From contig CAWHBN010000017.1 of assembly GCA_963827705.1 (NCBI GenBank), positions 124,001 through 188,000 of the forward strand: a stretch of DNA of 64,000 nt. Reading direction: 5' to 3'. Below the pieces are notes generated by a model. That model saw only the letters and a program-made list of their open reading frames with translations. It had not been told where the DNA came from and made no database searches. Positions 1 to 8,624 of the stretch are shown piece after piece. Each line of letters opens with the position of its first letter. Position 1 is the stretch's first letter. Origin of the DNA: JACDAN01 sp963827705 (GTDB lineage Bacteria; Actinomycetota; Thermoleophilia; Gaiellales; Gaiellaceae). The position numbers and the translations under genes are program-made.

Positions 1-764
1 TGGATGGCGCCGACGTTCGCGACGCCGCGCACGTCGCCGTACGACATCTCCTCTTCCCACTCGGGCAGCCAGGCGAGCACACGGTCGAGCACCGGCCGCA
101 TGCGGACGATCGAGTTCTCCTCGATCCGCCCCATCGAGAACGCGGTGTGGACGAACGGCCCCGTGACCCGGAGCCGGAGCCAGAGCGTCCCGAAGTGGGC
201 CAGCACCAGCTTGTTCTCCGTCGGCTCGCCGAGGATGCACAGATCGGCAGCCCCACCGTGCCCGACGAGGTGACGTGAGCCGGCCGCGTAGCCGCGGTAC
301 TCCGCGCCCTGAGCGTCGCCCTCCTGCGTCTTCTCGATCTCGCCGGCCACGGCGGCGACGAGCACATCGCCCTTCAGTCGGACTCCGTCCTCGATCAGCG
401 ACCGAACGGCCTCGACGTAGCAGGCGAGCGCGCCCTTCATGTTCGAGATCCCGAGGCCGTAGATCCGTCCGTCGCGCTCGAACCCTTCCGGCCGGAAGCC
501 CGGGATGTCGCGCAGCCACGGCTCCTTCCCCGAGTAGGAGGTGTCGAGATGACCGTTGAACATCAGCGTGGGGCCGCCGCCGTCGCCCGGCCAGGTACCG
601 ACGACGTTCGCCCGGCCGTCCTCGACCTGCTGCCACATCACCTCGAGACCGAGAGCCTCGAGCTCGTCGGCCATGACCCGGGCGCAGGCCTCCTCCGACC
701 CCGTGAAGGAAGGCGTCGAGACCAGGCGCAGCGCGAGGTCGACCAGTCGCCGCTCGTCGATCAC
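1..764 (-). CDS. M20 family metallopeptidase / deacylase, 3' end outside window
   Basis: Reading leftward from GTG at 764, the frame gives an M20 (ArgE/DapE/carboxypeptidase G2) type protein. HLDTS, the first metal-binding motif, lies near residue 75 and GLGISNMKGAL near residue 110. Enzymes of this family are cytoplasmic zinc/cobalt hydrolases that cleave N-acyl or peptide bonds of small substrates. The usual family motif is DMKG, with Asp bridging the metals; here the Asp is Asn. The GTG overlaps the stop of the methyltransferase upstream (GTGA), so it is the third gene of a minus-strand operon. About 254 residues are visible and the C-terminus lies beyond position 1. Substrate is unknown. 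Confidence 0.85.
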   Translation of the reverse strand, partial: MIDERRLVDLALRLVSTPSFTGSEEACARVMADELEALGLEVMWQQVEDGRANVVGTWPGDGGGPTLMFNGHLDTSYSGKEPWLRDIPGFRPEGFERDGRIYGLGISNMKGALACYVEAVRSLIEDGVRLKGDVLVAAVAGEIEKTQEGDAQGAEYRGYAAGSRHLVGHGGAADLCILGEPTENKLVLAHFGTLWLRLRVTGPFVHTAFSMGRIEENSIVRMRPVLDRVLAWLPEWEEEMSYGDVRGVANVGAI

Positions 765-1585
765 GGCTTCCGCCCCGACCCGAGCTTGACCGAGACGGAG
801 ACCTCGAAGCCGTCGCCGGCGCGGTGCTCCTCCAGGAGCTCGTCGAACCGAGCACGGACCGCAGCGCGCATGTCCTCGCTCTGCGCGCCTATCAACGCCC
901 GCATGCGAACCGCCCCTTCGATGATCCCGGACCAGAGCTCGTCCGAGCTCTCGACCCGGAGGGGAAACTCGATCGTTCGCACTGCCGGTTCTGCGAGCCC
1001 GGCGCCTGTGAGGAGCCCGACGAGCTCGCCCTCGTCCGCGAACCGGAAGAACGATGGGCCCGCAGGGACCGTCGTCGGCGACGAGACGCCGACCTCGTGG
1101 ATCGCGTCGAAGAGCACGCCGATCCAGCGGCCGCGCGCCGGCTCGTCCCAGACTGTGAACGCAACGTCGCCGCCGGGCTCGAGCACGCGTACAGCCTCTG
1201 CCGCAGCCCGCTCCGGCTCGGCCAGGTGGAGGAGGAGAAACGCCGCCGTGACTGCGCTGAACGAACCGTCCTCGAACGGAACGGCGGTGGCGTCGCCGCG
1301 CACGAATTCCGCCTCGGGCACATGCTCGCGAGCGAACGCGAGCATGGTTTCGGAGAGGTCGAGGCCCACGACGTCGGCGCCGCTGGCAACAGCCCGCCCG
1401 GCGACGTAGCCCGGGCCCGTCGCGAGGTCGAGCAGCCGTGTCCCCGGCCCGGCGCCGACCGCGTCGACCAGCGGCTCGGCCAGCTCGGCCGTGACGCGGC
1501 CTAGCAGCGCGTCGTACGCCCCGGCGTCCTTGTCCGCCCATCCCGCTGCCTCGAAGGCGTCGAATGCTTCGGCGTCGTAGCTCAC
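761..1585 (-). CDS. Class I SAM-dependent methyltransferase
   Basis: A 274-residue protein with a Rossmann methyltransferase fold. Motif I is LLDLATGPGYVA (about residues 45-56), followed by VVGLDLSETML and an acidic loop near VRGDATAVPFEDGSFSAV, as in the Methyltransf_11/UbiE-like group. It should transfer a methyl group from S-adenosylmethionine to an unknown small acceptor in the cytoplasm. The GTG start at 1585 overlaps the stop of the LLM oxidoreductase (GTGA); the longer open frame upstream is only the shadow of that gene. Its own stop overlaps the GTG of the M20 peptidase, so the three are translationally coupled. Confidence 0.88.
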   Translation of the reverse strand: MSYDAEAFDAFEAAGWADKDAGAYDALLGRVTAELAEPLVDAVGAGPGTRLLDLATGPGYVAGRAVASGADVVGLDLSETMLAFAREHVPEAEFVRGDATAVPFEDGSFSAVTAAFLLLHLAEPERAAAEAVRVLEPGGDVAFTVWDEPARGRWIGVLFDAIHEVGVSSPTTVPAGPSFFRFADEGELVGLLTGAGLAEPAVRTIEFPLRVESSDELWSGIIEGAVRMRALIGAQSEDMRAAVRARFDELLEEHRAGDGFEVSVSVKLGSGRKP

Positions 1586-2613
1586 GAGCGGAACTGCGGG
1601 AGGACCTGCTCGCCGAACATCCGGATCTGGTCGTGGCGCCGGTCGCCCCAGAGCTCGAGCATCACGTGGGTGCAGCCGGCGTCCCGGTACTCCTCGATCG
1701 CGGCGATGCAGTCCTCCGGGGTGCCGGCGATCGGCTTGCACTTGTCGAGCAGCTCGTCCGTCACCTGATCCTTGGCGGCGAGGCGGCCGCCCCGCTCCAT
1801 CGCCTCCGCGACCGGCCGGATCTCCTCCTGCTCGATGCCGGCGAGCTCGAGGAGCGTGTCCGCGGATCCCTGGATGTTCTGGACCTTGTTCGCGAGGTAC
1901 ATGCCGGCGATCTCGCGCGCGCCGTCGCGGCCCTCGTCACGGTCCTCTCCGATCGACGCGACGACCGTGCAGCCGATGTCGATGTCGCGCGCCACGTTCT
2001 CCCGCGTGTAGCGGACGAAGGCCGGCGTCGTGATCGACGGCGTCAGGCAGCCGTCCCCGATCTCGCCCGCGAGCGCCTGCATCTTCGGTGCCGTCGCGGC
2101 GACGTAGACCGGGGGCACCTCTCTGGGCGTGTGCGCCGCGCCGTTCAGGGCGGGGACATCGGCGCTCCACGTGCCGCCGTCGTACTGGAACGCCTCGCCC
2201 GAAAGCACGCCCTTCACGATCGCGACCGCGTCGCGCATGGGCCCGAGGGTGCGATTGGTCTGCTGCTTGGTGTTGTTCAGGAAGATCTTCGACGTCCCGA
2301 AGCCGAGGAGGAACCGGCCCGGCCCGGCAGCCTCCTGGACGACGCGGGCGTCCATCGCCACCTGCACGGGGTGCCGCGTGAACGGCGAGATGATCCCCCA
2401 GCCGATCGTGAGCCGGCTGGTCTCTCGCGCCATCAGCGCCGAGACGACCGTGGACGATCGCGCCTCCATCCCGTGCTTGCGCCACCAGGGGTAGGCCTCG
2501 GCGAGCCAGACCGTGTCCATCCCGGCCTCGTCCATGACCCGCGCCGACTCGAGCATCTCGTCGAGCGGCTCCATCGTCAGCTGCATGACCCCGATGCGGA
2601 ACGGCGGTGGCAC
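1582..2613 (-). CDS. LLM-class (F420-dependent type) oxidoreductase
   Basis: A 343-residue protein of the luciferase-like monooxygenase family: N-terminal barrel strand RIGVMQLTMEPLDEM, the AGMDTVWLAEAY region, and the typical GPGRFLLGFGTS and PPVYVAATAPKM segments. Actinobacterial members commonly use F420 or FMN to oxidise or reduce small organic substrates; the substrate cannot be told here. It is the first gene of a three-gene minus operon. GTG at 2613 is preceded by a TAGGAT box ending exactly 6 nt upstream (2620-2625), so the message is probably leaderless. Confidence 0.88.
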   Translation of the reverse strand: MPPPFRIGVMQLTMEPLDEMLESARVMDEAGMDTVWLAEAYPWWRKHGMEARSSTVVSALMARETSRLTIGWGIISPFTRHPVQVAMDARVVQEAAGPGRFLLGFGTSKIFLNNTKQQTNRTLGPMRDAVAIVKGVLSGEAFQYDGGTWSADVPALNGAAHTPREVPPVYVAATAPKMQALAGEIGDGCLTPSITTPAFVRYTRENVARDIDIGCTVVASIGEDRDEGRDGAREIAGMYLANKVQNIQGSADTLLELAGIEQEEIRPVAEAMERGGRLAAKDQVTDELLDKCKPIAGTPEDCIAAIEEYRDAGCTHVMLELWGDRRHDQIRMFGEQVLPQFRS

Positions 2614-2645
2614 GAACCGATCCTAGAGAGTGCGAGAATCGCACC
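2614..2645. promoter_or_regulatory. Divergent pair of leaderless-type promoters
   Basis: The 32 bp between the LLM gene and the cupin gene hold a -10-like box for each direction. On the minus strand TAGGAT (2620-2625) is followed by 6 nt and GTG; on the plus strand GAGAAT (2634-2639) is followed by 6 nt and GTG at 2646. There is no Shine-Dalgarno sequence on either side, so both transcripts probably begin at or next to the start codon. Confidence 0.55.
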
Positions 2646-3373
2646 GTGCAGGTGAGTGATCGGTTCCCGATCGCGGAGGTCGGGCTCTCGAAGGAGGTGG
2701 TGGAGCGATCGACAACGCCGAGGTAGCAGTCACGATCGATCAGAGCCACGGGTCGGAGTTTCTGGCGCAGCGCGTGGTCCGCTGCGGGCCCGGGCGGTCC
2801 GGCCCGCGCAGACTCGAGGCCACGCAGGAGATCCTGTTCGTCGAGTCAGGGAGCGGCACCCTTCGCGTGGGCGACGAGACGCACCCGCTCGAGCCTGACA
2901 CCGGCGCGTACGTGGTGTCGGGCGAGGAGTACGAGCTCGAGAACTCGGGCCCCGACGACCTGGTACTCGTGGTCGTCGAGGCGCCGCAAGAAGACGGCAC
3001 GGCGAACACTCCCGTCCGCCGGACAGTCCGCTACGCCGACCAGCCGACGCTCCCGGCGAGCTCCGACCGGGAGTTCCGCTACCTCGTCAACCAGGATGTC
3101 GGCTGCCGCGACATCACGCAGTTCCTCGGGCTGATCGCGCCGGGTCGCGCACCGAATCACAGCCATATCTACGACGAGATCGTCTACATCATCGATGGAG
3201 AAGGCATCCTTCATCTCGGCGGGGAGCAGAGGGTGGTCGGCCCGGGGTCGGCAATACACCTTCCGCCGCTAGCCGAGCATTGTCTGGAGAACACCGGAAA
3301 GGGGTCTATGCGAGTACTCGGGGTCTTTCATCCCTCAGGCGATCCCGCCTCGAGGGCGCACGAGTCAGAATGA
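2646..3373 (+). CDS. Two-cupin protein (ureidoglycine aminohydrolase-like), one frameshift
   Basis: A bicupin of about 242 residues. The first barrel carries ILFVESGSGTLRVG and DTGAYVVSGEEYEL; the second has APNHSHIYDEIVYIIDGEG and LPPLAEHCLENTG, with the His-rich metal site typical of active cupins. The overall layout resembles the ureidoglycine aminohydrolase-like family, but function is not proven. The reading frame breaks near 2706: residues before it (GTG at 2646, ending KEVVE) and after it (IDNAEVAVTIDQ) fit together only if one base is missing or two are extra. Without repair the ORF would begin at GTG 2774 with no ribosome-binding site. It lies 28 bp upstream of livK and probably shares its transcript. 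Confidence 0.75.
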
Positions 3374-3401
3374 CGCTCCGCTCGAAGAACAAGGAGGAAG
3401 G

Positions 3402-4607
3402 ATGAGAAAAGCGCTGATTCCGATCCTGACGGCGCTGACGGCGCTCACGGCTCTCGCCGTGGCCGTCGGAACAGCCGGAGGATCGACTACTGCGGCTCAG
3501 TCGCCGACTACCAGCGATCGGACGCTGATCACTTGCGGCCGGACGAGAACCATCGGCGTCGCCGCACCCATCACCGGGGCCGCGGCCTCGATCGGCTCGC
3601 AGCAGGGCCGGTGGGCTCGCTACTGGGTCACCCGCTACAACAGGTCGCACCGACGGACGAAGTTCCGCACCGTCGTCGGCGACACGCAGCTCCCGGACAC
3701 CGCCCAGGCGATCCAGGTCGCCGAGCGCCTTGCGTCCAACTCGCAGGTCCTCGGCGTGGTCGGCCCGGCCGGCAGCCAGGAGGTGCAGGTCTCGACGGCA
3801 CCGTTCAAGAACGGCGGGCTCGGATTCGTGTCGGGTTCCGCAACCCGCACGAGCCTCACCACGGATGGACGGGCCCGCGGGTACTTCTTCCGCGTCGTCC
3901 CGAACGACGATCAGCAGGGCCCGCGCGTCGCGAACTACATCCGCGGCACGCTGCGCCACTCGCGGGTCGCGATCGTGGATGCGCAGAACTCGTACAGCAC
4001 GGGGCTTTCGGACACCGTGCAGCGGATCCTCCGCTCTCGGGGCGTCAACGTGCAGCGCGAGTCGGTGAACGAGGCCGACACGACGGACTTCTCGTCGCTC
4101 GCGGCGCGGATTCCGGCGAACACGCAGTCGGTCTACATCCCGTGGCAGCTGGCTCCCAAGGCCCAGCTGTTCGGACAGGCGCTTCGCAGCCAGGGGAAGC
4201 GGGCCGTGCTCTTCGGCTCGGACGGGCTGTTCGACCCGGACAGCTTCAAGATCCCGGGGTCGTTCGTCTCGTTCTTCCCGATCAACCTGAGCAGCCCGAT
4301 CATCGCCGCGTACCGGCGTGGGCCTGGCCGGGGCAAGACCGAGCTGTTCGGCCTCCCGAGCTACCAGGCGGCCGACGTCGTCGGACGAGCGATCGACAGG
4401 GCGTGCGCCAACGGCACGGCGACGCGCGCCGAGGTCCGGCGGAACATCAACCAGACGAACATCCCGCAGAGCCAGTCGCTCGTCGGCTTCCGTATCCGCT
4501 TCGTCCAGCGCGCGAGAGGCGTGCTGGGCCGCGGTGACATGGCGACCCCGGCGAACTTCGGGATCTACCGGATCAACAACCGCGGCGTCTACATCCGCGT
4601 TTCCTAG
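3402..4607 (+). CDS. livK: Branched-chain amino-acid type ABC transporter substrate-binding protein
   Basis: A 401-residue secreted periplasmic-binding protein of the LivJ/LivK family. A Lys-Ala rich signal peptide (about residues 1-28) is followed by GVAAPITGAAASIGSQQ, the usual start of the first lobe, then VVGPAGSQEVQVSTAPF and the FFRVVPNDDQQG hinge segment. It captures the substrate outside the membrane and delivers it to the LivHM pore. The exact ligand is not visible; members bind leucine/isoleucine/valine, amides or urea-like compounds. A strong AAGGAGGAAGG ribosome site precedes the ATG. Confidence 0.88.
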   Translation: MRKALIPILTALTALTALAVAVGTAGGSTTAAQSPTTSDRTLITCGRTRTIGVAAPITGAAASIGSQQGRWARYWVTRYNRSHRRTKFRTVVGDTQLPDTAQAIQVAERLASNSQVLGVVGPAGSQEVQVSTAPFKNGGLGFVSGSATRTSLTTDGRARGYFFRVVPNDDQQGPRVANYIRGTLRHSRVAIVDAQNSYSTGLSDTVQRILRSRGVNVQRESVNEADTTDFSSLAARIPANTQSVYIPWQLAPKAQLFGQALRSQGKRAVLFGSDGLFDPDSFKIPGSFVSFFPINLSSPIIAAYRRGPGRGKTELFGLPSYQAADVVGRAIDRACANGTATRAEVRRNINQTNIPQSQSLVGFRIRFVQRARGVLGRGDMATPANFGIYRINNRGVYIRVS

Positions 4608-4629
4608 CGACACGAGTTAGGTGAATCAC

Positions 4630-4662
4630 GCGTGCGGCCCATCACCTCGATGGGCCGCACGC
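4630..4662 (+). terminator. Strong hairpin between livK and livH
   Basis: A perfect 14-bp stem (4630-4643 with 4649-4662) encloses a 5-nt loop, 22 bp after the livK stop. No T-run follows, so it more likely trims or attenuates the transcript so that the binding protein is made in excess over the permeases, as is common for such operons. Confidence 0.6.
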
Positions 4663-4685
4663 CGTTCTGAGAATCTTCCGCGTCC

Positions 4686-5654
4686 GTGATCGTCGCCTTC
4701 AACGCCGAGCTCTTCATCCAGCTGCTCGTGAACGGGATCACGCTGGGGAGCCTCTACGGGCTGATCGCCCTGGGCTACTCGATGGTCTACGGGATCCTCA
4801 AGCTCCTGAACTTCGCCCACGGCGACGTCTACATGATCGGGGCGTTCGTCGGCTACGGCGTGCTGTCACTGCTCGGCGGCCCGTTGTCGCCCAACATCGC
4901 GCTCGCTCCGCTGATCGTCCTGATGTTCCTCGCCGCGATGATCCTCTCGGGACTGCTCGGCGTCGTGATCGAGCGGTTCGCGTACCGGCCATTACGCGAC
5001 GCACCACGAATCGCGCCGCTGATCAGCGCGCTCGGCGTCTCCTTCTTCCTGCAGAACAGCGCGCTCCTGCTCTTCGGCTCGCAGTTTCGGAGCTACGACT
5101 CCTTCGTGCTCGGCTCGAAGAACCCCGAGTTCTTCGAGCCCGGCCCGCTGACCGACCCCGTCTTCGTGATCAAGAACGTCAACGTGCAGCTCATCCAGGT
5201 GATCGTCCTCGCGACGACGGCCGGGCTGATGGTGGCGCTGACGCTGCTCGTGGCGAAGACGCACCTGGGAAAGGCGATGCGGGCGACCTCGTACGATCGC
5301 GAGGCGGCCGCGATGATGGGGATCGACACGGACCGCGTGATCGCGTCCACGTTCTTCATCGGCTCGCTCCTCGCCGGCGCGGCCGGGGTGATGTTCGGCC
5401 TCCTCTTCAGCCAGGTCTTCCACTTCATGGGCTTCCTCGCCGGACTGAAGGGATTCACCGCGGCCGTCGTCGGCGGCATCGGCAGCATCCCGGGCGCGAT
5501 GCTCGGCGGCCTGCTCGTCGGCCTTGCCGAGTCGTTCGCCGCCGGCTACCTCGGCGGGCGCTGGTCCGACCTGACCGTCTTCGGGATCCTGATCCTCGTC
5601 CTGCTCATCCGTCCGAGCGGCCTCCTCGGCACGCCGGCGATCCAGAAGGTCTGA
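4686..5654 (+). CDS. livH: Branched-chain amino-acid ABC transporter permease LivH type
   Basis: A 322-residue inner-membrane permease with about eight spans. It shows the family markers LYGLIALGYSMVYGILKLLNFAHGD near residues 20-45 and the EAA-like loop KAMRATSYDREAAAMMGID, which contacts the ATPases, around residue 200. The start is GTG at 4686. It forms the translocation pore together with LivM; its stop overlaps the LivM start by one base (TGATG). Confidence 0.92.
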   Translation: MIVAFNAELFIQLLVNGITLGSLYGLIALGYSMVYGILKLLNFAHGDVYMIGAFVGYGVLSLLGGPLSPNIALAPLIVLMFLAAMILSGLLGVVIERFAYRPLRDAPRIAPLISALGVSFFLQNSALLLFGSQFRSYDSFVLGSKNPEFFEPGPLTDPVFVIKNVNVQLIQVIVLATTAGLMVALTLLVAKTHLGKAMRATSYDREAAAMMGIDTDRVIASTFFIGSLLAGAAGVMFGLLFSQVFHFMGFLAGLKGFTAAVVGGIGSIPGAMLGGLLVGLAESFAAGYLGGRWSDLTVFGILILVLLIRPSGLLGTPAIQKV

Positions 5655-7135
5655 TGGGCGCAGGAGGAGACATCCCCCAGGTGCCGGGCGGGCCCGACGA
5701 GCGCGATCGCCCGCGCGTGGGCGTCGACGAGTGGGTCGCGAGCGTCGAGGATCGCCGCGAGGATCGTGTCGGGTTCGCCCGCCTCGGCCGGCGGATCGAC
5801 GCCCTCCTCCCGCCCTGGGCGCGCCTGGCCATCTTCGGCGCGTTCGCCGCCACGCTGCCGCTCTGGATGGACCGCGGCGACCTGTTCGCCTACGGGATCT
5901 TCACGCTGATCTACATCCTGCTCGGCCTCGGGCTGAACGTCGTCGTCGGCTATGCCGGGCTGCTCGACCTGGGCTACGTGGCGCTCTTCGGCTTCGGCGC
6001 GTACTTCTACGCGCTGCTCTCGTCGGAGCAGTACGGCATCCACTGGCCCTCGGCGGTCTCGATCCCGGTCGTCGTGGTCAGCACGGCGCTGCTGGGCCTC
6101 GTGCTCGGCATCCCCTCCCGGCGCCTGCTCGGGGACTACCTCGCCATCGTGACCCTCTTCTTCGGCCAGGCCTTCGTCGTCTTCGTGAACGCGGCGAATC
6201 CGACCGTGCACGGCAAGGGACTGACCGGAGGGCCGAACGGGATCGCGGACATCGACCCGAACGACCTCTTCGGCTACGAGCTCACGACGAGGCGCCAGCA
6301 GTACTGGTTCATCCTCGGCATCGTCCTGCTCGTCCTGATCGGCCTGTACTTCCTCAGCGAGTCGCGGACTGGCCGCGCCTGGCGCGCGCTTCGCGAGGAC
6401 CCACTCGCGGCCGAGGCGATGAGCATTCCGGTGAACCGCCTGAAGCTGAAGGCGTTCGCCTTCGGCGCGGGGATCGCGGGGCTCGCCGGCTGCATCTTCG
6501 CCGCCGTTCTGACCGCGGTGACCTCCGGGAACTTCGCGCTGCCGATCCTGATCACGATTTATGCGGTCGTGATCCTCGGCGGGATCGGAAGCCTCACCGG
6601 GGTCGTCATCGGCGCGATCGTGATCAACGTCTCCTTCCAGTTCCTCGCGCCCGAGAACCCCCAGGACAACGCGCGGATCCTCTTCTACGCGGTGGTCGTG
6701 CTTCTGCTCGTCCTCGCGGTTCGCCCGTGGTGGATGCTGGGAGTCGTGCTCGGCGGTGTCGTCGTCTTCGGATTCGCCGCCCACGCCATCGCGGAAGCCA
6801 TCGACCCGTCGTGGACCGCCGGCGCCGTCGTCGAGGGCGGCCGGCTCGCCGGCGTGATCTCCGACTGGGTGATCATCCCGGCGGGGCACGAACGCTTCGC
6901 GAACGTCGCCTACATCACGCTCATCGTCGCGGTCCTCGCCCTGACGCGGATCCATGGGTGGTGGCGCACGATCCTCCTCGTTCCGACCCTCTACCTGACC
7001 GCGATCGTCTGGGAGACGAGCTTCGTCGAACAGCCCGCGGTCGCCCGCTGGATCCTCTTCGGCGCCCTCCTCGTCACCCTCATGACCGTCCGGCCGCAGG
7101 GCCTGCTCGGGACACCGCGCGTGGAGATCGTGTGA
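5654..7135 (+). CDS. livM: Branched-chain amino-acid ABC transporter permease LivM type
   Basis: A 493-residue permease, longer than the usual 320-420. The core shows LGLNVVVGYAGLLDLGYVALFGFGA and the EAA-like loop AWRALREDPLAAEAMSIP. The extra length is an N-terminal hydrophilic stretch of about 60 residues and additional C-terminal spans after residue 370. It pairs with LivH in the membrane. Start ATG overlaps the livH stop; the stop overlaps the livG GTG (GTGA). Confidence 0.92.
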   Translation: MGAGGDIPQVPGGPDERDRPRVGVDEWVASVEDRREDRVGFARLGRRIDALLPPWARLAIFGAFAATLPLWMDRGDLFAYGIFTLIYILLGLGLNVVVGYAGLLDLGYVALFGFGAYFYALLSSEQYGIHWPSAVSIPVVVVSTALLGLVLGIPSRRLLGDYLAIVTLFFGQAFVVFVNAANPTVHGKGLTGGPNGIADIDPNDLFGYELTTRRQQYWFILGIVLLVLIGLYFLSESRTGRAWRALREDPLAAEAMSIPVNRLKLKAFAFGAGIAGLAGCIFAAVLTAVTSGNFALPILITIYAVVILGGIGSLTGVVIGAIVINVSFQFLAPENPQDNARILFYAVVVLLLVLAVRPWWMLGVVLGGVVVFGFAAHAIAEAIDPSWTAGAVVEGGRLAGVISDWVIIPAGHERFANVAYITLIVAVLALTRIHGWWRTILLVPTLYLTAIVWETSFVEQPAVARWILFGALLVTLMTVRPQGLLGTPRVEIV

Positions 7136-7923
7136 CGGAGAAACCGCCGCTCCTCGAGCTCGAGCAGGTGACGAAGTCCTTCGGCGGCCTCACCGTGGCC
7201 GACAGCCTCGACCTGCACGTGGACGAGGGCGAGATCGTCAGCCTGATCGGGCCGAACGGCGCCGGGAAGACGACGGTCTTCAACCTCATCACCGGCCTCT
7301 ACCGTCCCGACTCGGGTGCGATCAGGTTCGAGGGCCGCGACCTCGTCGGGCTCCCGCCGCACAAGATCACCCAGCTCGGCATCGCGCGGACGTTCCAGAC
7401 CCTGCGCCTCTTCCTGAACATGACGGTGAAGGAAAACGTCATGGCGGCGGCCTACGGCCACACCCGCTCGACGATTCCGGAGGCGATCTTCCGTCTCCCG
7501 CGCGCCCGCCGTGAGGAGCGGGAGATCGCCGCCCTCGCCGAGGAGAAGCTCGCGTTCTTCGGCCAGCGCCTCGCCGGCTACCGCCACGATCAGCAGGCCT
7601 ACAACCTCTCCTACGCGAACCGAAGGCGGCTCGAGATCGCCCGTGCGATGGCGACGAACCCGCGCCTGCTGCTGCTCGACGAGCCGGCCGCCGGAATGAA
7701 CCCGGCCGAGACGCTCGAGCTCACGGAGCTGATCGGCCGGCTCAGGAGCGAGGGCGGCTACACCGTGCTCGTGATCGAGCACGACATGCATGTCGTCGAA
7801 GGCATCTCCGGCCGGGTCGTCGCGCTCGACCACGGCGTCAAGATCGCCGAAGGCTCGTTCGAAGAGGTGGCGACCGACCCTCGGGTGATCGAGGCGTACC
7901 TGGGGCTCCAGGGAGCCGCATGA
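7132..7923 (+). CDS. livG: Branched-chain amino-acid ABC transporter ATPase LivG type
   Basis: A 263-residue ATPase. Walker A is GPNGAGKTT (about residue 42), the signature is LSYANRRRLEIARAMA, and Walker B is LLLLDEPAAGMNP; the AAGMNP sequence is characteristic of LivG. It powers the LivHM pore at the cytoplasmic face with LivF. The GTG at 7132 overlaps the livM stop; a much longer open frame upstream is only a shadow of livM. The stop overlaps the livF start (ATGA). Confidence 0.93.
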   Translation: MTEKPPLLELEQVTKSFGGLTVADSLDLHVDEGEIVSLIGPNGAGKTTVFNLITGLYRPDSGAIRFEGRDLVGLPPHKITQLGIARTFQTLRLFLNMTVKENVMAAAYGHTRSTIPEAIFRLPRARREEREIAALAEEKLAFFGQRLAGYRHDQQAYNLSYANRRRLEIARAMATNPRLLLLDEPAAGMNPAETLELTELIGRLRSEGGYTVLVIEHDMHVVEGISGRVVALDHGVKIAEGSFEEVATDPRVIEAYLGLQGAA

Positions 7924-8624
7924 GCCTGCTGAAACTGCAAGACGTCGACACGTATTACGGCGAGATCCGCATCCTCCAGCAGCTCTCGCTCGAGGTCGCG
8001 AAGGGCGAGCTCGTCTGCCTTCTCGGCGGGAACGCCTCCGGGAAGTCGACGACCCTGAAGACGATCCTCGGGATCGTCCGGCCGAAGGCGGGAACCGTGG
8101 AACTGGACGGCGAGGACGTCACCGGGAAGAACACGAGCTACCGGATCAGGCGTGGGATGGCGATCGTCCCGGAGAACCGCCGCCTGTTCGCGCCGATGAC
8201 AGTGCTGGAGAACCTGCAGATGGGCGCCTACCTCGAGAAGAGCAGCTTCGACGAGCAGCTGGAGAAGGTCCTGGGTCTCTTCCCGGTCCTGAAGGACCGG
8301 CGGAAGCAGCTGGCCGGGACGCTCTCCGGCGGCGAGCAGCAGATGGTCGCGATGGGCCGGGCGCTGATGTCGAAGCCGAAGCTGCTGCTGATGGACGAGC
8401 CCTCGATGGGGCTCGCGCCGATCCTCGTCGAGCGGAACTTCGAGATCATCCAGCAGGTGCACGAGTCCGGCGTGGCCGTGCTGGTCGTCGAGCAGAACGC
8501 AAACGTCTCGCTCTCGATCGCCGACCGGGGCTACGTCCTCCAGACCGGCCGGATCGTCCTGGCCGACTCCGCCAAGGCACTCTTGGCCAATGAGGATCTC
8601 CGCAAGGCCTACCTTGGACGTTAG
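7920..8624 (+). CDS. livF: Branched-chain amino-acid ABC transporter ATPase LivF type
   Basis: A 234-residue ATPase. It has the Walker A variant GGNASGKST, where Ala replaces the usual Gly (most LivF have GxNGAGKST), the signature LSGGEQQMVAMGRAL, and Walker B LLLMDEPSMGLAP, the LivF hallmark. It is the second nucleotide-binding subunit of the transporter. The ATG overlaps the livG stop by 4 nt; the downstream aminotransferase starts inside its last codons. Confidence 0.93.
   Translation: MSLLKLQDVDTYYGEIRILQQLSLEVAKGELVCLLGGNASGKSTTLKTILGIVRPKAGTVELDGEDVTGKNTSYRIRRGMAIVPENRRLFAPMTVLENLQMGAYLEKSSFDEQLEKVLGLFPVLKDRRKQLAGTLSGGEQQMVAMGRALMSKPKLLLMDEPSMGLAPILVERNFEIIQQVHESGVAVLVVEQNANVSLSIADRGYVLQTGRIVLADSAKALLANEDLRKAYLGR

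Noticed and set aside
5731..7131. Long N-terminal extension in frame with livG
   Set aside because: Arg/Pro-rich shadow of livM; the ATPase starts at GTG 7132.
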